DNA of 64,000 nucleotides from Glandiceps talaboti (taxonomy: Eukaryota > Hemichordata > Enteropneusta > Spengelidae), in assembly GCF_964340395.1 (NCBI RefSeq), contig NC_135549.1, forward strand, positions 19,476,342 through 19,540,341. The letters run 5' to 3'. Position 1 is the first letter of the stretch, and the number at the start of each line of letters is the position of its first letter. Positions 32,691-46,484 of the stretch are shown here, one piece after another. A program made the position numbers and the translations under genes. The notes beneath the pieces were generated by a model, which was not told the origin of the DNA, did no database searches, and was given only the letters and a program-made list of their open reading frames with translations.

Positions 32691-35600
32691 ATGAGTGTGA
32701 CTTGCTTCAAGGTATTTCGGTAGAGGTGATTTAAATTTAATTTCAAATGTTTTGCTCTGATTGAACTCTAAACTTGCTTGGCTCGCCATCGATGCTGTGA
32801 ACTCGAAAACTTTCACCATGACCGTCACAACCTTAATATTGGTCGTCGTAAAGTTTGTCAAAGTTCCGTTCGCTGAAATACTCGTGTGAAAAGTCATAAA
32901 GCTATGCCAAGAATATGAACTCTGACCCGCATGACTGACGTAGAGAACAAAAAGCAGTCATATGGGGATAGGAGATTTGATTAATTTGTTACCTCAGTTG
33001 TTTAGCAAATTTAAACACGTCAACACGTACTGTCCCCCGGGGATGAACGCCAACACATTTTAAAATTCGATAAAGTGATAAGCATGCTTAACTTGTGTTT
33101 CATATCGACGTATACAGGAACATTTATTAACATATAATATGACAGGTACATCTCAAGGGTACTTGGCTATCATAACTTTGCCAACAGTGAACTCCGTTGG
33201 TATACACGTGTGACACAAATTTGATTTACACTGTCTGATACCTGTGCTAGGTTTAGTCATCTACATGTTTAAAGAACCATTGTTTGTGGGGTTTTTGTTA
33301 TAAAATGTTATCCTGTGTGCTTCTGCATATTTGTTTCTTCCACCTCCCCGTACCTTTTCCGCCTGTCCACGAAGTTGGCACAAATTGTTTTAACACTTGA
33401 AGATAATTGTCTAATTTTCTTCAAAACTTCAAGTGTCTTTATTATGTCTATGTCTTCTGTATTTCAACATAAAACATTTAGTGCCAATTTCCTAGTGGTG
33501 GCCGGCTGACTGCTGTAGTAGATACTTCAGACAGTTGGTTTACAAAATTTTCATTTTACTCCACCCAGTACTATACCATAGGGGCGTGTAATATTTCATA
33601 GATTGTTATTTTCCTGGTCTACAGGCTAAATATAACAACCTTTTGATTATATATTCCTACCTGTAAGGAAAAAACCCCCAGTTCTTTCTACTAGTAGTAT
33701 AGAGATTGATACACTTGTAGCAGCAGGATTCATACTACATTTTCTTAAGAAAACGGCAATCTGAGGAATAATACGTGCCCCTGTGTACTATACCCACGGC
33801 GATAGAAGTTTAATAGCTTTACTACCAGATAGACGCCCTCCCTTATTAAATGCTGTAACCAAACTCTTCGATATTTTGGTGTACAGTTACAATTATTTTC
33901 TTACTAGAGCATTGTGTTCAGTTAGTTATCTAGGGCATGATGTATGATCAGAAGATAAAAAACTATGTTCTCACGAACTCGCTAACTTGCTTGTTTCATT
34001 TTAATGCGGATGCAAACTTTGGCATGCACGTCAACCCCTCCAGTGTTTACCGTTGTCACGGGGCAACCCGGCAACGCTGTCAGTATTCGTCAGCCCTTAC
34101 CGTACATTTGTATTTGGTATGAACTGAATTATTAGCTGTCGACCTAACCTTATTCACTACTGCCACCATTTATAGTAATTTAGAAGTCAGTTTAACTGGG
34201 CTGTCATGTTGGCAACCGTGAGGTTTACGTACGCGTTGTGGCTTGATCGTTGTATTTCTAATTCCATCAATGTGTGTTTAGGGTTACTAGGTTGGATTCG
34301 AAATCTATTCACTGTAGGATCCTATTGTGCACAGTAGCCATTAATCTCAATGTCACTGTGTCCCAATGGTGTGACCTCCACTATAGTTCCATTGATAAAC
34401 AGTATAATGTGAAATATATTGATAGGTCTTTATGCCTTTGCAAATCAGTATCTGTGTGGCTTTCAATGCCTCTAGAAATGACCATAATTATTTATGTGCT
34501 GGAAACGCTCTGAGCTTATTAGGTGTTTGCGAATGTTAATATGTGACGTAAAAACAGCGTGGAGATACACGCAAACGCATCCTTATTTGCTGATTACAAC
34601 AAATGAATACATTGGTCGATAGACTCAATGAAGCGTTCCGAAGCCTATTTAGAATTCGTCTGACTATCTCAGCTCTTTGAATGTTTGTAGACCCATTCTG
34701 TTAATTTGCACTACAGTCTGTAGATCATTTCAATACGACTAATCGCATTTTCGTCCGAACGCATTCCGATTGCTGATGTCATCTCGTGGTGGAAAAATAC
34801 CCCCCCCTTTTTTTTTTTAAAAATTACTACCAGTATTGTGTGCGTGTCTTTGTGTTCTGCTTACGGCAATGTTTTTTGTACTTAGTACAATACTTCGTTA
34901 AACGCTTTACGAGATTCATTCGAAGGGCGAAGAAAACAAACGCCTTTTAGATCGATCGTTCTTTTCAGTTTGATTGTGACAGACATTAATTGTAGGTAGT
35001 CGGTAATCCCAGTTACTGGAGGGGCGTAAATATACAAAGTCACTACACTGGCATATGCAGCAGGAGGATCAACGACTCGAGAAAGACCGCGCGAACATCT
35101 AACGTGTGAAATGAACAACAATTTAGAGCGCATTGCTACATGAACCCGAACGTGTTTGTTTTGAAATACGTTAAGAGTTGACTGTGTGTGAGAACAAAGT
35201 ACACGAAACGAACATGACGGTTGTGTAGGATAATTTTCAACTCAGAGTTGTTCATTTCAAAGTACATAATTTGTTCAACAACTCGTGTCCCTTTCACTGT
35301 CGTTCTGTAAACATTTCCTTCCGGGTAGTAGCTGTATTTGTGTTTTTATAGCATTTTTTTTACTCTGCCTGTCAATGAAATTAACACTCACCGTTCAATT
35401 GTTCTTGTGGTAATCACCTTTCGCCTAATGTACCGTCACCGTTAAAGCTGACACGGTGCCAGGGGGATCAAGTACACCGGTGCTGCGCGACACCGATCTT
35501 TAGCTAACCTGTACAGAGTATGTCCACGAAGACGCGAAGGTTCACCGTTGCTAAGGGAGGCGATAGACACCTGCGCGCGCATCACGAGTCATGTTTTTTT

Positions 35601-36081
35601 TTTGCTGACCTTAAGTGAACCGTGTACGACGTGGGTTAACATGGTACATTGTAATTTTCATACATAGTAATAATACTAAAATAAGCTCTGCAGCTACCTT
35701 CTCGTCGATTAACCTATCAACTGTTTTCTCTCAGCTTTGTAAATTCTCAAATTGCAAAGAAAAAAAGGGTAGGTAGGTCGAGATTTTATTTTATTTCATT
35801 TTATCTTTTCAGTTGTCTTTATTTTTGAAATAAAAACCCTGGTAGTGACTCCCAAAGACGCCTTACGCCAATCGTATTTTCCTCGGCTGAACAAAGAAAT
35901 ATATTGGGGAATAAAATATAAATAACCTCGTATTCTCCACAAAATGATTCACCAGTTCAAAAGTTGGGGAAACAAGTACCAAAAATAGAGTCTGGCTAAT
36001 TTTGGGTTTTGAGGGTGAACATTTACTAAACCACTCACTGACGTGCGACAAAGGTAACGACCTATGGGTACCTACAGTACG

Positions 36082-36466
36082 TAGTCTAGTTCCTATACAA
36101 CGCGTAACGATTACTACCATCACATCCACTCACATAGTAGAGAATTCCGAAGTCCCTATTCTAAGACAGAAATCTGTGCTACCCCCCGACTGTATTCATA
36201 TAAATGTGATGTTGTTATCGCGTTCCCAAGATGATTTAAGTTTCACTGGACTGGAAACTCTGGTAGCGTTCGGTTTAATGAGCAATTGCCTAATGGAATT
36301 AACCAGTTTGTGATGGACTACTACTGACATGCGTTGTTTACCCTTCGCCCAGCGGGGGTAGCACAGATTTCTGTGTTAGAATAAGGACTTTCCCTATACA
36401 TGCTATACATGAGTGGAGATGATGGTAGTAATCCCAAAACGCGTCGTACAGGAACTAGAATATACT
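36082..36466. mobile_element. Foldback element, arms ~105 bp
   Basis: Left arm 36082-36186 (TAGTCTAGTTCCTATACAAC to CTGTGCTACCCCC) and right arm 36354-36466 are inverted copies with a few indels. The loop is ~165 bp. The outer TAGTCTAGTTCC is shared with the hairpin at 43419-43516. No coding capacity. Confidence 0.75.
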
Positions 36467-36475
36467 AGAGAGTTG

Positions 36476-36511
<36 letters not shown>

Positions 36512-36977
36512 CGCAGAGTCCTTCTGTACACTAGAAACAATAGCCTCACTTGTCCGGTTTGCTTGATGGTCAACTCTCTTAGAACACAAATTTGTACCCT
36601 GGAGAATCGATTTAAGGTGTCGGGACTTTGATTAGCAATGCTATATTTGCCAAGATGATGTTGGAATTTTTGCTCAGAACTTTATTTTTACAGATTCTCT
36701 CGAAAGTATCACAGACAAAATAGATTGTAAGCCCGCCTGTCCAGCTTTTAATTTTACTGGGTAAGTAGAGTACCCACAAATGTCAAATACTGGATATCAG
36801 GAAGTAGTGTTCCTAGGTATAAATTCTTATTAAGAATAAACATTGAAAAGAAGCTACTAGGAAGTAAACGCGATGTTATGGAAAGTTTTGAAAAAGTGAT
36901 GAGATTGATGTAACCCTTTTACTAGTATTTTCCTTTGCTATCTGTACATAACACTTTCTGATAGTAAAATATTTTTT

Positions 36978-37015
<38 letters not shown>

Positions 37016-37952
37016 CAATAGCCTCACCATTGTTTAGGCCTGCCCTAGTATTAAAGATGCCTTCAGCTACTAACTGTGTTTGTTTCCCAGAATGCATCGC
37101 CCTGTTTACGTACATCATGTCTCTTAATAAGTCAGATATGTTAATTTTTTCAGAGCTCTGTTTAAGATTGTTCGCGCGATGTAGAATTGATGAAAGTGAC
37201 TTTCATGTGTCCCTAAAGCATACAGAAATACAGCTAAGATAAAAATCAGTCTCTCCTAACTGTCCACATTTTCAGTGTCTAGTCCTCACGATCCTATCCT
37301 TATCTCTTTAATGGTACATTCAAACGTCATTCACAGGCCATTAAACATTTCCCTTTAGACTATAGTGTGTCACGTGGTCAGTTTAACCAGTGTTGATGCA
37401 CACAAGCCATTCAATAAAGAGTTCAGTGTGGGATTGATCTGTGTGGCATGAGGTCTATAAAATTGCCTATTTCATACAGGGACGATGCGTTCACAGCTTG
37501 TTACTACACTCGAGGGAGGGTGGTTGTAAGTAAAAAAACACCCCAGATCCTTAACTTGATAATAATCTTTGTAAACATATGCTGGATATCTGAAATACAT
37601 TGTATATTTTATTCATTTTTGTTTCCGCATTTTGATGAAATGGCTTCAAATATTTCCAAGACGACGTTGACGTTCTTTAAGTTCGTCTCGTATAGTGAAG
37701 GGGCAGTGTTCGATACAATGTCTTCATGTATTTCAAGTAATTTATTGGTTATGTGGAAATTATCCAAATGATTACTTTTTATGAAACGATATTAGCGCTT
37801 GGCACTTCTCACAGAATTCTTATTTGAAAGACATCTGCCATCTTCGATTCAGTATATTCACTATCGTGCGCAAATTTTTTAAAAGGTGTAAAGATGTCAC
37901 CGAACAGGTTTATAAAAGTAAAATGAAATGCCATTTACTTGTTGCAACCTGT

Positions 37953-37983
<31 letters not shown>

Positions 37984-38836
37984 GGTTAGTCGGATATCAC
38001 TTGGGCCAGGATTAAAGTTGGCGATTTTACGATGTCTTTCTTTAATACCCCATACCTTATTCATACATATGCCCCAGTTCTATTACTGTATTTTACATGT
38101 AACGCTGCAACAATAATCATTGGGTGACACGCCGCCATTCACGAAAAATCTTAACACTTTTTTTTAATGAATCCTTGAAGACTGGGGATCGGTCATAATA
38201 TAATGGACGCTACTAAACTATTCATGGCCTAAACATGGCAATTTCCTCAATTATGTTCATCCCGTAGTACAATTTCTCCAGTGTGAATCGTAAACGTTAC
38301 ATTATATACATGTAATGTGTATGCGTATCACTTATATAAAAGATTTGATGTAGCGACCTCAACTATTCTCTTGAATTATTCACAGGGGGTGTATTTAGTA
38401 AACATGGTTACTATACTACGGAGATGATAATACTGTTGGACCGAAGATAAACACTCTCCTTTCTCAGACTCGAACAATTCACGTGGGGGGATTGTTGCAA
38501 TTTAGAGCACAATTCATGATGAAAGAACATTTTGGCTAGTCTCCCACGGGAACTAGTCAATATTTGTTAGAAGATATGTGAAAGTTAAATAATTACTTTT
38601 AGAATCTACAAGGGGATGAGACACCTGCTTATAATGCCATCAGTTCCCAGATTTGGTTTATCTTTTTCAGTTACAGTTACTGTAGTAAGATGATACATAG
38701 TATCGCATTTTTAACTTTTGCAGGTTTAATACTTGTGAACAAAGTAAGTTGTGTTATATTGCTGACATATTCAATATATACAGAGACTCAATTTCCCTCT
38801 CGAATAAACACACCCCTATGCATGCATATCACATGT

Positions 38837-39262
38837 ATGTATGGGTGTATGTATGTATGTATGTATGTATGTATGTATGTATGTATGTATGTATGTATGT
38901 ATGTACGTATGTATGTATGTATGTATGTATGTATGTATGTATATGTGTGTGTGTGTGTGTGTATGCATGCATGCATGCATGCATGCATGCATGCATGTAT
39001 GTATGTATGTATGTATGTATGTATGTATGTATGTATGTATGTATACATGTATGTATGTATATATAAATGTATGTATGTATGTATGTATGTATGTATGTAT
39101 GTATGTATGCATGCATGCATGCATGCATGTATGTATGTATGTATGTATGTATGTATGTATGTATGTATGTATGTATGTATGTATGTATATATAAATGTAT
39201 GTATGTATGTATGTATGTATGTATGTATGTATGTATGTATGTATGTATGTATGTATGTATGT
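38837..39262. repeat. Large (ATGT)n array with (ATGC)n blocks
   Basis: About 425 bp of ATGT units, interrupted by a GT run, ATGC blocks (about 38964-38996 and 39107-39128) and ATATATAAATG spacers repeated about 130 bp apart (near 39059 and 39187). It produces MYVC/YIHT frames up to 216 codons, not genes. Confidence 0.95.
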
Positions 39263-41208
39263 GTAGCATACGAGATAGTGCAACGGACATCTCGCAATCA
39301 GCTTCTTAAAATCTTCCTAGCGAAATTACATTTAAACTAATTTCTTCTGTTTTTGAATAAAGCAAAAAATGCCAGCGGGCGAGCTGCCATCGATATATAG
39401 TTATGGCTCAGAACCTTGTAAGAACTAAATACCCCGTGGCATATCTCCATCAAAATGAAAGACACAACGTTAATAGAGATAATAAAGATTGTATCGAAAT
39501 AGTAATGGATGCTTGGCTGATGATGTATTCATTGTAATTTCCTTTCGTCGGTCTTAGACTGGCACTCATTCTATTTCCATACCATGTCTTTTTATAGTCT
39601 AATCCGCTGTTTCATACAAAGTTATATAAATGGCGTGATTTGATATTCAAAGTCCAATTAGGCTTATATTGGACGGTTGGAAAATCCTTTCAAATAGGAG
39701 AAAAAACAAAGGTTGAACAACAAGCCTAGCCCATCCATGCAACACTTCTGGTAATTGAATTCGAATCGGACCACTATTCACCCCTCCAGGCTGACAAGGC
39801 AATATGGCGAGTAATTGATTCAGATACAACATTTGAGTCGATTGACAACGTTCAATTATTTAATACGTCATCGTTTCCATGGTTACAGTAGATCTTTCAA
39901 GATAATTCGTCTTAATAGGTTTTCGTCAAAAACTATGTTACATTAGCAAGGAAATGGACATGGGCTGGTTTCGTCAAAAAATGTCACATTTTTTTTGAAA
40001 CTGTACTGAGGTGGAGTTACTGTATTAAAACATGCCTTTTACATCAGTTGTTGTTTTCTTTTAAGAGTAATACACATACTCGTAGGCAACCCAAAACTAA
40101 ATCATGATAAAGGTTACTCTATACAAGTGCATACGTCATATCCCCCTCCAGACAAATACATGAACCAGCAGCTGGAAAAGAATACATTGATATCTTTTAT
40201 TTGCCAAGACCCCCTAATGGTCACATAACTTTTATTGAAAGTAGGAATTTGTCAAGTCGACCATTTTAGTATTCCTAGTTTGACAAACCAACGCTGTAAA
40301 ATATCCCTGTACTGTGTTTCTCGCTAAATAGACTTCTTTAGGCTAACATTCGAAATTAATGGTTCCGGAAACTAACTGGGCATAAAAATAAACGTGACAT
40401 ACTCTGGTTGCTGCTATATAGCCTATAGGAATTAGCTTTTTATGTTGCAGGTTTAACTATCGTTCCAATAATGAATGACATATTATCCCATCGAAGTTGA
40501 CTTTGAATCCCCATTAAGTTTATCCTGATTGAAATTGAACACTTCCGTGGATAAAATCATTCAATCTGATCAACATGCATTCGAAGCGGCTACGTATGAC
40601 ATGACCCCATCAGCGTATACGACGCCCTCAACGGTGTGCGTGATGATGACGTTGCTCAGGCAAGAGTTCGATGCAAGTACAACGAGAATAGTGACTCTGC
40701 GTATCTTATCTCGCTTCTAATCTAGAGATTAGAGAGTCAATTTGCACTTAAACAGTGGGATTTTCTACATGTTGATTGCTTTGCACTGAAACTAATATTA
40801 CCTTTTTTTGCAGACATGTCCTAAGGATAAGTATCTTGTAATATAGGTTGGAAAATACAGACACCGACAAAGAAGTCATGTTGTATACCTTCGCTGCTTC
40901 ACCACAATTACGCATATGAATGCTATCCATAGTTTTGCTTCTGCGCATAATTTTCCTGTTTCATAAAGTAAATTGATACTTGTGACGTGTGCCAAGAAAC
41001 ATTCAACTGAGTTTATTCCGTTTATGATTTTTCATCAGGAGCATATTATTCCATTGACATATAGACAAGACCAGACTAGACCATCAACGTCAGCTAGCTC
41101 TATGCCATTATTGCACACTACAGTAACGTTACCATTTTATCGCCACGTAATTTTAGCGTAATGAACAGTATGGTGCTTAGTTATAATAAATATGTTATAA
41201 AACAAATA

Positions 41209-41476
<268 letters not shown>

Positions 41477-42259
41477 TTGTGTGTGTCTCTTAAATAGCCA
41501 TAAACCCATTACCCATGACTAAATCTGGCGTATACTGGATATGCCGACATGCTTTCAATTGCGTACATGTATAAGACATAATTTTCTGCCACAATAGATG
41601 TACTAGTTTGTGGCAATATTGTAGAAAGAGTGAAGAATACGTACATGAACACTATTGACATTTTGGAATTTTCACCTGATAGATATGCTAACTGAGGTAT
41701 TGATGTACCCATATTAATTATATATACATTTCCAACGTAGCGCCATGTACAATCACATGAATACATCACGAAGTACACCCCACTAGTTGCTATCACCGTT
41801 CACGAGAATTGATAAATGTTTCACTGTACAGCCTTCACAGGATCAGCGTGAAGTTTGAATTAGACGAGATGTCAGGTTTATTATGTTCATCATAACACGA
41901 AACCTATCAAAGCTTGTAGCCAGTCTCGGTTAACAACTTGATCATCTTCATCTCATCAAAACTGCATGCTCATCCTGTAACGGTTGTAATATATTTGAGA
42001 CTTAAGGGTTTGTTGTTAGAGATTAAGTAAGAAGTAAACTAATCGCTGGGTTTTTATTTGGGTACTTGCAGGCAAAATGACAAGTTTGAAAAACAAACTC
42101 AATTGTGGCCTTCTGGACACAAAATGCCAACGCTCATGCAAATTCCATTGTTTTTCAAGTTTATGTTCTGAACGTAATATAGCTAAACACAACTTTGTAC
42201 TCACCACTCGGGTGACCCTATTATTGTTCTGTTTCTCAATACCCGGTCGACAAAAATTT

Positions 42260-42530
42260 TCAGCTCCGACATCAACCGACATCAAAAAAAAAAAAAAAAA
42301 ATTCGCCCTCCTCTAACTTTTTGCGGAACAGCGCCATCTCTGACAAGAATGATCAAGTATCGACTATTGACGTCATATACAGTCATGGCGGCGGCGGCAA
42401 CGCTTACGGAAGTTATCCAAGTGGGAGGTTTTCATGCCAATTGTGTAGAGAAGCTGGGAAAGGGCCTGTTAAGAGGAATTGTATAAAAAAAGATAGGAGG
42501 AGGAAAAGGAGAGGCAGAGAAACATGAAGA
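42260..42530 (+). repeat. Promoter-like repeat, copy 1
   Basis: TTTTGCGGAACAGCGCCATC, a GACGTCATATACAGTCATGG word and CATGCCAATTGTGTAG recur in inverted order at 47.7-48.0 kb. The shared part includes an ATG in an ATGGCGGCGGCGG context, followed by a 33-codon frame (MAAAATLTEVIQVGGF...). It could be a duplicated 5' gene end or the head of a retroelement. Confidence 0.6.
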
Positions 42531-45500
42531 AGATGATTTTTTAAAACTTTTCTTTTACATTGTAAATCGACCAACCGACACATAGTTGCTAAACGATGAA
42601 AAAGTAATGGTAAAGGCCATACTTACGTGTAAGATAATGCTCCCGTGCGCGTACACGTTCTAACGTGTATCGAAACATCGATCTCTTTAAATCTTTACAA
42701 ACACACATATTATATAGAACAGTGTTTTTATTCAGTTAAACAGATATAGGAGTTCTGTGTTGTAATAGTTTATGACTAAAGGTCATAGCGAACAACGTTA
42801 TTGAATTACTACACATAAATCAAATCAATTTGTATTTTACTTTGCCCAATTGAAATCTGGTCTCACTGTTTTCCTATGGCATGATAAAATCAATACAATT
42901 AAGTATAATTTTGTGAGTTAAGATGGTTTGGCAATAGGCTGTGTGCTTCCACCCGTGGCGACGTAATTACTTTAAAAAAAACATGCTTCTCTCTAGGTTG
43001 CCGACTCTACTACCTTCAAGACATTGCGTATTTTCCAAATAATTATTTTCTCGCGGTGTAATTTTTACTACCGTTACCTACATGCCCAGCTATTTTGTCT
43101 TTTCATGTGGCAAGGACGGAGGGGTATAAGTAGTGCATACGGGAGTATAAACCCTACTCGTTATGATTTAGGTATGATGTATATGCAAGGTGCTGAAACA
43201 CCGGATATGCACTATAGGAAGTATATGGCTCAAATGACGCAAGTTTAGAACGGTAAAGGGGTATACGGTACACCATTTGATTGTTGCCGACCAACTCAAG
43301 ACAAACATTGTTTCCAGCGTATGAGCTAAAAAAATAATTGTTGTACTGCAAGTGCAGAAAGTAGCTACAAATTTCAAATTCCCAGGTGTATGTGTTTCTG
43401 GCGCCGCCACGGCGGCAATAGTCTAGTTCCTGACGACCGTGTTCCGATTTTACTCTACGTAATGTCTGAAGATAACGTAGTGTAAAATCAGGACACGGTA
43501 GTCAGGAACTAGACTACGCTTTTACAGATTCTTGTCAAAGGTTTCTACAAACTGTTGGCAAATGCCGAAACAAACTGAAACACTACCAGCAAATTGCTAA
43601 GAATACTGACCTGACTTAGTACCTTGAATGAATTCTGTAATATTTCATAATGATAAACATTTTTTAAAAGGTATGGCATATGCAGAAATACACTTTGAGG
43701 ATTTTTCTAGATGTTAGTTTTCTGAATTCAAATTTCAATTGTGATCAGGAAAAGGTATTTTTATCACCTTGACATGTTAAAATAACACAAGATAGCACTC
43801 TTTTAGTCCTTAAATTTTGAAAAATGTTTAGGGACGGGAGGGGAAATCCAATATTAAAAATAAAAAAGTTACAAGACCGACACGACGTTTCGAACGTCAA
43901 ATTTAAGGCATACATTTTTACTTGGCAAAAAACCCCCCAAAAAAACCCAAATTGCTTGTCATGGTGGTTGAAAGAAAGAAGAAATTGTTGTTGAGTTCCA
44001 ATCCTCCAGGTCCTCTTCCGAAATCAAAACGGTTTACCCCTAAGCTAGTATATATGCCTCACGCGCTGAGGAACCACCTGCGACCCTGACTATAAACCAG
44101 AACAGAAGATAATAGACTTCAGTTGTTGTAGCACTAGCATACATGAGAGATAGACAGACTCGTGTAATTGCCGATTGAAAGTTAGATACACATTCGTGCT
44201 TTCGATGTTACAATTTGATCTTAAAACCCGGGAGAAAAAAACCTACGTCATATGTCATTTTTAGCCTTTCGGCTTAATCATAGAAATCTGTACTTTATGG
44301 TATAAAAAAAGATGAATAGGGGTCTAGACACATACTAGATTGAATGTCGCCGATGTGATATACATTCCAACACAACTCTGTATGTTCCCATTCAGCCATT
44401 CTTATGCCTGCGTAGCTATAGGCTGAACACTGGAGGAGGCATATCCTTTAATTTCTTACTTTCCGTTTCATTAATGACAGACTTGTATCGTTCAATTCAA
44501 AATGATCCCCTATGTCATCGCAGACCAGCGTCAGCATACTTTCAAACTACATGCAACCACGTCTGTTTAAATATGTATAGTAGTATTAGTACGCATGCAG
44601 TACTGAGATATATGCCTCTGGTGAATAAATCTGCTACTGTAACTAATGCATTCCATGGATGTAAAAACTCCTGTGTAGTCTGTACTTACGTTGCATCTTA
44701 GCTAATAATACCCCAGGTAAAGAAGATAAATATCCATCAAAAATACTAGCCTTGATCACCTTGATGAGCAGTACTGCGTAAATACAGACCTTGGCCTAAT
44801 ATCACTCCCTCGTTCCATTTAACTTTTACGACCAACCATGGCTTCATTATATATTTTAATCATTGATGTCTGCAGCTTATCTTTAGCAGCTACTTAATCG
44901 TAGCTACACCGTATACACGAAGGCGGGTGTACACCCACCGATTCTCATTAAAAGGGACACAAACAGAGTTTATAAGTTTTTTGGTGCGTAAATAATGTTT
45001 GTTTCCTGTAATTTTATTCTACTAACGAAGCACATTTAGCCACCACTTGCAATTGACTGAACTCAAACATGGTATTAAGATAAAAAAAATTTAACGATCC
45101 AAAGATGTATTTTATTATAAGTACGTATGCAATTAACTATTTTAACAATGCCAGAATGCACTTATAATGTCATAGAAGACAAGCAATGACATGAACATTA
45201 TAATAAAATTGGGAGAAAAGTTTACAAACTCAGCCTGAGCTTGTGCCGCTTTAATTACTCGCCAGTTGTAATAATGATTTCAACTTATTTGTTACCGACG
45301 CACTTAACAGCTGAGAGTTAGGATGACAAATTTTTTAGAATTTGTGTACAATTTGGACATGTTTCATCTTAATTTTAGACCGGAAGTTTCAATGATAATA
45401 TGTATTCAACACGTGATTCTAAAATGACTAGATAACAAAACCCCACGAAATATTTTTAAGTTGAATCTTTTGAGTAGGTCCCGGATGAATGATACACGGA

Positions 45501-46484
45501 AAGACTTGTCAGCTGTATTACCTTGGCTTCGTGTTCAGCGATGTAAGTCTGTAAGTTAATGTGACTATATACAAAACGATTGCCATCATTGAGTGAAGTC
45601 CCTATATAGCTAATTGGGGGATATTCCCAGATTACGGTCTCTTGTAAAGCATCGTTTCACTTTCAAACAGTGCCGAACACAGGAAACCACTCGAGTCGCC
45701 CCTTTCTTTGTCGCTGATAACCACTGTTAATGCACCAGGAAGCTGTGCAAATGACAGTCACATCACTTGACTGGAACATTAAGATAAGATTGAACTGTAC
45801 AGTTTGTCAAATCTTCATTTTTTGGGGGGAATATTACAATATCAGTCTTATTTATATGTTATCACCTAGTAGCACTTAAAGAATGCTGTATATCAAGGTT
45901 ATCAAGGAACACCTTTCCGTACAGAAGTATATGTAGACTGTATGTAGCTAACGTTATCTGAAACACATGTAATTTATAAGTTGTTAATATTGAAAGAAGT
46001 GTACCATTTACAATGTGTTGTGGGTTTTTTTGTTCAATAGTGGAGACACTGCATGCGTGCTTTTCGGAACGAAAAGTCAAATACATTTCCTTTTGATGTC
46101 TACTGGCTGTCTATTCAGTTGTCGCTAAGTCGCCGTCTGTTTTTTTCCCGCTGTCTTCATTTACTTACTAATAATGTTCTTTCCTGTTAGAGAATATCTT
46201 TTCAAAGTTGTGGCTTGTTCTTCTAAATGTCGGTTTAGAATTAATAATAGGGGTTTTGAAAGACAGTTGTCTAGCAGTACGTAGTCCGTAAGATACGACG
46301 TGTAGTGCCGTGCCCATCAGCCATCACACCGAGAAGAGGAGACTGAATAGGGCTGAACCACACGACGCATTTTAGGGTGATCCTATTTTTTTAATATTTC
46401 TCATTACTTTCACATAGCAACAATGGATCGGTTGGTCTATCAACAAAAAATGGAAAACACAAAAAAATCATCTGCTTCATTTTT
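42531..46484. other. Gene-free stretch with one hairpin
   Basis: AT-rich sequence without a recognisable gene. The only clear structure is the 98-bp hairpin at 43419-43516 and a small GC-rich palindrome (GCCGCCACGGCGGC) at 43403-43416. Confidence 0.6.
43419..43516. mobile_element. 98-bp hairpin element
   Basis: 42-base arms (43419-43460 and 43475-43516) match at 38 of 42 positions around a 14-base loop. The ends TAGTCTAGTTCCTGAC...GTCAGGAACTAGACTA share TAGTCTAGTTCC with the foldback element at 36082. Minimal MITE or solo fused ends. Confidence 0.7.

Noticed and set aside
38690-39340. 216-codon MYVC-rich frame and reverse-strand YIHT frames
   Set aside because: Translations of the (ATGT)n microsatellite.
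41509-41796. 95-codon minus-strand frame with SGENSKMSIVFMYVFFTLST, faintly like a Cys-loop receptor membrane segment
   Set aside because: The spacing of conserved positions is wrong and similar-length frames are expected by chance; a protein search would settle it.
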